Below the pieces are notes generated by a model, which did not search any database, had not been told where the DNA came from, and saw only the letters and a list, made by a program, of their open reading frames with translations. Below, piece after piece: positions 62,615-64,000 of a stretch of 64,000 bases of DNA. Position numbers and translations under genes: made by a program. The DNA comes from Aldehydirespirator sp965116665 (lineage in GTDB: Bacteria > Actinomycetota > Acidimicrobiia > Acidimicrobiales > Aldehydirespiratoraceae), in the NCBI GenBank assembly GCA_965116665.1, contig OZ220709.1, positions 3,849,200-3,913,199 of the forward strand, written 5' to 3'. Within the stretch, counting starts at the first letter, position 1; every line of letters starts with the position of its first letter.

Positions 62615-64000
62615 ATGATTGCTCGATCCGCTCACAGATTCAGAATCATCAACATTGTCGCCGCTATCACAGTCGCGGCGTTGATCGCCGCCTCGTGCGG
62701 GAGTGATGATGCAACTGCCACTCCCGAACCGGTAACAGAGACAACCACAACAGTCAACCAACCGACTACCACCGTAGAAGCGGTTGAAGAACCGCTGGCT
62801 GTGACCACAACCACGACGACTGTCGTTGCCTTGACGGAGGATCAGGTAGCTGAGATTCAACAAGAAATCGCTGAGGAGGCCGCTCCCGAGTCGGAGCTGA
62901 GTCTGGCCGATTGCACCGCTTGGATCGCTGACCCTGAGATCGTGCTCACCGATCAGCAGGCCAGCGAGTGCGACGCGATGCTGGCTGCGGTCGCTGAGTC
63001 GTGTGTCGGGATGGACTGCCCCGGTGACGACAGCACGGAACCCGAAGAGACAGAAACGCCGGTTACGACGCTTCCGCCGCAAGAAGAAGAGCCAGAACCC
63101 GAGCCGGAGCCGACCACCACAACAACGGCACCACAACCCGAGCCGGAACCGGAGCCGACCACCACAACAACGGCACCAGAACCGGAACCGACCACCACAA
63201 CAACGGCACCAGAACCAGAACCGGAACCGGAGCCGCCGACCCTTGTTGTTGATCCGGTTGTGGTGTCGGAGGGTCTCAACACGTTCACCATCACAGGAGC
63301 CAACTTCGATCCGAGCTTGACGATCTGGACGTTGTTGTGCCCTCTGCCGGGGGCTTCCCTGTCGCCGGACTCCCCCGAGGATCAGGTGGCCGCTGCGATG
63401 GCTTCAGTCGATACAGCCGACTGCGATCTGACCACCGCAAGGTCCGTGGAAGTCGGCTCCGATGGCATCTTCGTCACGGAACGCGACGCCATAGTTCAAG
63501 GCAACTTCATGTGGGCAGCAGGAGACGCCGATGAAACCCAAACTGCCGGGGCCGCGGTGTTCATGGAAGCCACCGCACCACCGGTCGATCCAGAAGTAGA
63601 GGCATTCACCGAGTTCGTTGAGTCGGTGCAGCAAGGCAACGTCTGGGTCCAAGACGACGCGCCGCCCACACATCCAGACACGCCGCAGACTTCCTGGGAC
63701 AGAGGAACATGGGAGGTCCGCGGTCTACCTGATGACAGGGCGCGGATCACTCCGATAGTGCAGAACTTCCTCGATTGGTGCGGACCATTCTGCGACGATG
63801 GCTACTACCTCTTTGTGATGGTGTGGGCAGTGGACTATTTGGGTGCTGACGAAAGATGTGTGGTAATCAACTACATCGCACAAATCGCAAACATCGACAC
63901 CACCAGCATCAGAGAACGGTACGGCTGGCATCGCTGTCCGACAATCATAGACCCACGTCAGCCCACGGTGACGGACTCCTACATACAGGAGCTTGTCCCA
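62615..64000 (+). CDS. predicted lipoprotein with Pro/Glu/Thr repeats, 3' partial
   Basis: Open to the window's end, 462 codons without a stop. Signal peptide and lipobox IAASC, with Cys near residue 29. Residues 35-150 are Thr/Glu-rich; about 155-210 repeat units of the type PEPEPTTTTTAP. A beta-sandwich-like part starts at LVVDPVVVSEGLNTFTITG, as in Ig/IPT-type surface domains, and a Cys-containing domain follows (WCGPFCDDG). ATG at 62615 with AGGAAC upstream; an in-frame ATG at 62537 would bury the signal peptide. Confidence 0.75.
   Translation, partial: MIARSAHRFRIINIVAAITVAALIAASCGSDDATATPEPVTETTTTVNQPTTTVEAVEEPLAVTTTTTTVVALTEDQVAEIQQEIAEEAAPESELSLADCTAWIADPEIVLTDQQASECDAMLAAVAESCVGMDCPGDDSTEPEETETPVTTLPPQEEEPEPEPEPTTTTTAPQPEPEPEPTTTTTAPEPEPTTTTTAPEPEPEPEPPTLVVDPVVVSEGLNTFTITGANFDPSLTIWTLLCPLPGASLSPDSPEDQVAAAMASVDTADCDLTTARSVEVGSDGIFVTERDAIVQGNFMWAAGDADETQTAGAAVFMEATAPPVDPEVEAFTEFVESVQQGNVWVQDDAPPTHPDTPQTSWDRGTWEVRGLPDDRARITPIVQNFLDWCGPFCDDGYYLFVMVWAVDYLGADERCVVINYIAQIANIDTTSIRERYGWHRCPTIIDPRQPTVTDSYIQELVP

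Noticed and set aside
63100..63240. Regulatory or CRISPR repeat
   Set aside because: It encodes Pro/Glu/Thr repeats within the lipoprotein frame.

Overview
The window looks like actinobacterial DNA. GC is high in the left part, GTG starts are frequent, there are many 4-nt start/stop overlaps and one apparently leaderless gene, and the left half holds an LLM/F420-type oxidoreductase. I suspect a class such as Acidimicrobiia, but no rRNA or other marker gene is present, so that is inference. It splits near 33.87 kb into a GC-rich metabolic half and an accessory half of lower GC carrying mobile elements and candidate defence genes.

Metabolic half (1-33,870). A minus-strand run (8.5 kb down to 0.2 kb) encodes a Rieske oxygenase, a flavin reductase-like protein, E1 alpha and E1 beta of a 2-oxoacid/acetoin dehydrogenase, a free-standing lipoyl domain, two SDRs, a methenyl-H4MPT cyclohydrolase (Mch) homologue and a Mer-like LLM oxidoreductase. 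It reads like an oxidative pathway feeding one-carbon carriers. Next come an amidase, and a polyketide locus: a Sfp-type PPTase and a small ACP on the minus strand, divergent from a 3,393-residue type I PKS (KS-AT-DH-MT-ER-KR-ACP followed by KS and a ruined AT). An alpha/beta hydrolase, an NCS2 permease with an ATPase-like tail, and a PhyH-type oxygenase with a halogenase-like HxG metal motif follow. A FitAB-type toxin-antitoxin pair and a truncated ferredoxin/MBL gene lead into a plus-strand catabolic cluster: Rieske oxygenase, DhnA-type aldolase, ring-hydroxylating dioxygenase beta and alpha, DUF1989 protein, small dimeric-barrel-like protein and MFS transporter. It ends at an acetamidase/formamidase gene cut off at its 5' end.

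Accessory half (33,870-64,000). It starts with two tandem, diverged copies of one genetic module. Each has a minus-strand operon of degenerate tyrosine-recombinase-like protein(s) overlapping a DDE transposase-like gene by exactly 8 nt, a conserved hairpin about 32-34 nt upstream of the operon's first start codon, and a divergent XRE-type regulator. The hairpin stems differ by two compensated base pairs. I do not recognise this arrangement as a named element, and it is my best candidate for an undescribed system. Next is a single-chain type IIG/ISP-like restriction-modification gene split by an IS21-family element; a 4-bp CTTG duplication lets the original reading frame be rebuilt exactly.

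The rest is mostly orphan genes: three PD-(D/E)XK nuclease-like proteins, two paralogous multi-zinc-ribbon proteins, a small double CxC-repeat protein, a pilin-like protein, membrane/coiled-coil proteins, two lipoproteins (the last runs off the window), and an AbiE-type toxin-antitoxin pair whose antitoxin begins with an IS1595-type zinc-ribbon/HTH. Several strong inverted repeats sit between these genes. No tRNA, rRNA or CRISPR array was seen.
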